This document shows positions 62,374 to 64,000 of a stretch of DNA of 64,000 nucleotides, piece after piece. Each line of letters opens with the position of its first letter. Positions within the stretch are counted from its first letter, which is position 1. A model generated the notes under the pieces. The model saw only the letters and a list, made by a program, of their open reading frames with translations, searched no databases and was not told the origin of the DNA. Source of the stretch: Clostridium sp. (GTDB taxonomy: Bacteria > Bacillota > Clostridia > Clostridiales > Clostridiaceae); NCBI GenBank assembly GCA_031292145.1, contig JARLHR010000097.1, positions 62,001-126,000 on the forward strand. Direction: 5' to 3'. The position numbers were made by a program, and so were the translations under genes.

Positions 62374-63102
62374 TTATTTTTTGCATTTATTCAGTAAATT
62401 ATATAGTTTTTCAATTTCATTAGTAATGATACTGTCTGGTCTAACTTTAATAACCATTTTCATGTGTTCTTCCTTATTTACTGTATATGGGTTTACTACT
62501 ATTCCTGCTTCTTTTATTTCTTTCATATATTCATCATTCAATATGCTTGGAAAGCAAGGATGATAACATTCAACTGAAATATCTTTTAAGTATTTAGGTA
62601 CATTTACTAGCGTTGAATCAGTTAATGCTCCTAGCCTTATTTCATTATCTAACCTCCTTATCTTAACCAAACTTAAATGATTAAAACTTGAAATTATAAT
62701 CTTTTCTTTTAAATTATATTCATAAATCATTTCTAAAACTTTTTCTTCTAACCCTTCATATGGAAATATGCTGTTTTTCAATTCTAAATTTAATACTTTA
62801 ATATTTAATTCAACTGCAAATTCCAATAGTTCTTTTAGTGTTGGGATTTCTTCACCATTTTTTGTTCTAAATTTTTTTAATTCCTCTAAAGTATAATCCT
62901 TAACATAGCCTTTACCATTAGTAGTTCTATCTAAAGTTTCGTCATGAATTATAATCGGTATATTATCCTTTGATAATTGTACATCAGTCTCAATCCCATC
63001 AGCCTTATACTCTATAGCTTTTCTAAAAGCAATCATAGTGTTCTCATCAAATTTTCCACTATATCCTCTGTGAGCTATATTTAAAATTTTCAAATTACAC
63101 AC
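62374..63102 (-). CDS. Glycerophosphodiester phosphodiesterase
   Basis: 242 residues: NIAHRGYSGKFDENTMIAFRKAI in parts (catalytic HRG and ENT), KADGIETDVQLSKDNIPIIIHDETLDRTTNGKG in parts (metal Glu/Asp, second catalytic His), ELKN and YTVNKEEHM. Releases glycerol-3-phosphate from glycerophosphodiesters. No signal peptide, so intracellular. Seven nt after the ABC binding protein gene on the same strand, a typical ugp arrangement. Confidence 0.92.
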   Translation of the reverse strand: MCNLKILNIAHRGYSGKFDENTMIAFRKAIEYKADGIETDVQLSKDNIPIIIHDETLDRTTNGKGYVKDYTLEELKKFRTKNGEEIPTLKELLEFAVELNIKVLNLELKNSIFPYEGLEEKVLEMIYEYNLKEKIIISSFNHLSLVKIRRLDNEIRLGALTDSTLVNVPKYLKDISVECYHPCFPSILNDEYMKEIKEAGIVVNPYTVNKEEHMKMVIKVRPDSIITNEIEKLYNLLNKCKK

Positions 63103-63109
63103 TTCCCTT

Positions 63110-64000
63110 TTATTTATTAGCTTTATTGTACTTCTCTATCGATGTATTTATTGATTTTTCACTAGCATCTAAAGCCTGTTCTGGAGTAGATTTTCCTTGT
63201 ATCATTGCTTCTATATTTGTTTCAACAATTTGTCTTGCTTCTGTAAATACTCCAAGTAGTGCTCCTCTAGATTCCACTGGTGATGAATGTAATTGATCAA
63301 TTGCAGTTTTAAACTGAGGTGTCTTTTGTAAATGATCTTTCATTTCTTGTAAATCATAAGCTTTCGTAGTTACAGGGAAATATCCTGTTTTTTCATTCCA
63401 ATAAACTTGTTGTTCTGGCTCTATCATAAATTTAATAAATTCAAAAGTTGCTTTTTGCTTTGCTTGATCACCTTTATCTAATATCCACATTGATGCACCG
63501 CCAATTGAAACGCCACCTTTATCGTCTTTATTTATTTTAGGTAAATATGCTGTTCCAACTTCAAATTTTCCATTAACACCATCTAATACAGTTTTTAGAC
63601 TTGCTGTTGACTCAATAAACATATCTGCTTTTCCTGCTATAAAAGCTTGTTCTGTATCTTGAGTCTTTCTTCCATAATTTCCAAGCAACCCTTGATCATA
63701 AAGACTCTTCCATGAATTTAATATATTTAGTCCACCGCCATTACTTTTAAAGTCTACACTTGTAGCAGCTGCATCTCTTCCATTTCCATTGTTAACATAT
63801 GGTTTTAATTGTTTAGCCATGAATTCTTCAAAAAGCCATGCATAAATTGGTAAAGAAATTCCATATTCCGTAACATTACTTCCATCCTTTTTAGTTAACT
63901 TTTCTGAATATTGTTTTATTTCATCAAAATCTTGTGGAGCCTTTTCTGGATCTAATCCTGCAGCTTTAAATGCAGTCTTATTATAATAAAGAATTGGAGT
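63110..64000 (-). CDS. ABC solute-binding protein, family 1 (UgpB-like), 5' truncated by the window edge
   Basis: The C-terminal 296 residues are visible; the frame is open to position 64000. Visible motifs: TPILYYNKTAFKAAGLDP, WLFEEFMAKQLKPYVNNGNG in parts, FIAGKADMFIESTAS, GASMWILDKGDQAKQKATFEFIKFM in parts and WNEKTGYFPV. This is the maltose/glycerol-3-phosphate-type fold; glycerol-3-phosphate or a glycerophosphodiester is suggested by the neighbouring GDPD. The M at 63820 is internal, not a start. Confidence 0.85.
   Translation of the reverse strand, partial: TPILYYNKTAFKAAGLDPEKAPQDFDEIKQYSEKLTKKDGSNVTEYGISLPIYAWLFEEFMAKQLKPYVNNGNGRDAAATSVDFKSNGGGLNILNSWKSLYDQGLLGNYGRKTQDTEQAFIAGKADMFIESTASLKTVLDGVNGKFEVGTAYLPKINKDDKGGVSIGGASMWILDKGDQAKQKATFEFIKFMIEPEQQVYWNEKTGYFPVTTKAYDLQEMKDHLQKTPQFKTAIDQLHSSPVESRGALLGVFTEARQIVETNIEAMIQGKSTPEQALDASEKSINTSIEKYNKANK

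Noticed and set aside
63110-63820. Complete gene beginning at the Met near 63820
   Set aside because: The frame continues with family-like sequence to the window edge, so this Met is internal and the gene is truncated.

Overview
The window is AT-rich, with short intergenic gaps, frequent TTG starts, strong AGGAGG-type ribosome binding sites and many anaerobic enzymes: an [FeFe]-hydrogenase domain, 4-hydroxybutyryl-CoA dehydratase, Fe-S Old-Yellow-Enzyme reductases and a Spo0E-like sporulation protein. This points to a solventogenic or butyric Clostridium (C. beijerinckii/C. butyricum-like). The genus is inferred from gene content only. No rRNA, tRNA, CRISPR, phage or transposase gene was seen.

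Region 1 (1-14.7 kb): a GntR/UTRA regulator, then a minus-strand run encoding a D-amino-acid/5-oxoproline module: D-amino-acid transaminase, the two halves of D-glutamate cyclase as separate genes (DUF4392 and DUF1445), PxpA, alanine racemase, PxpB and PxpC. Divergent from it is a complete LIV-type ABC importer (livKHMGF) and a cytidylate-kinase-like gene. The intergenic spaces hold hairpin repeats and leader terminators.

Region 2 (14.7-25.5 kb): two operons around a CBS-PAS-AAA+ sigma-54 activator. One encodes a lactonase-like hydrolase, 4-hydroxybutyrate CoA-transferase, two small Fe-S or Cys proteins and 4-hydroxybutyryl-CoA dehydratase. The other encodes an acyl carrier protein, an acyl-activating ligase and LuxE/LuxC-like acyl reductase components without luciferase. 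Each has a near-consensus -24/-12 promoter.

Region 3 (25.7-43.2 kb): a chemoreceptor with a sugar-binding lipoprotein, an Old-Yellow-Enzyme-type reductase, and an operon with split transketolase, 6-phosphofructokinase, an ABM protein and class II aldolase. A GAF-PAS-AAA+ sigma-54 activator sits directly upstream. Next come rpiB, mgsA and a decayed iron alcohol dehydrogenase, then an aldo-keto reductase and a radical SAM protein.

Region 4 (43.2-59.6 kb): a galactose-binding-like protein between 48-bp direct repeats; an 825-residue fusion of an OYE flavoenzyme, a ferredoxin and an [FeFe]-hydrogenase H-cluster domain; a small repeat protein; a second OYE enzyme carrying an insertion that resembles that small protein; a membrane protein; a secreted GH16 enzyme; a second split transketolase; an HxlR regulator, an MFS exporter and a PocR-type cytosolic chemoreceptor. 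Region 5 (59.9-64 kb) holds an Lrp regulator, a guanine-riboswitch-controlled purine permease, a glycerophosphodiesterase and a truncated ABC solute-binding protein.

Two regulatory networks emerge from repeated sites. Six minus-strand sigma-54 promoters (TGGCA-N8-TTGCT or TGGCA-N7-TTTGCT, all with the 16-nt -24/-12 geometry) occur. Four of them have paired upstream palindromes TTCYC-N6-GRGA spaced 20, 30, 30 and 31 bp. Separately, 16-bp CTTAC-N6-GTAAG-like palindromes, mostly as tandem pairs, occur at six loci including those of the HxlR/MFS genes and the hydrogenase fusion.
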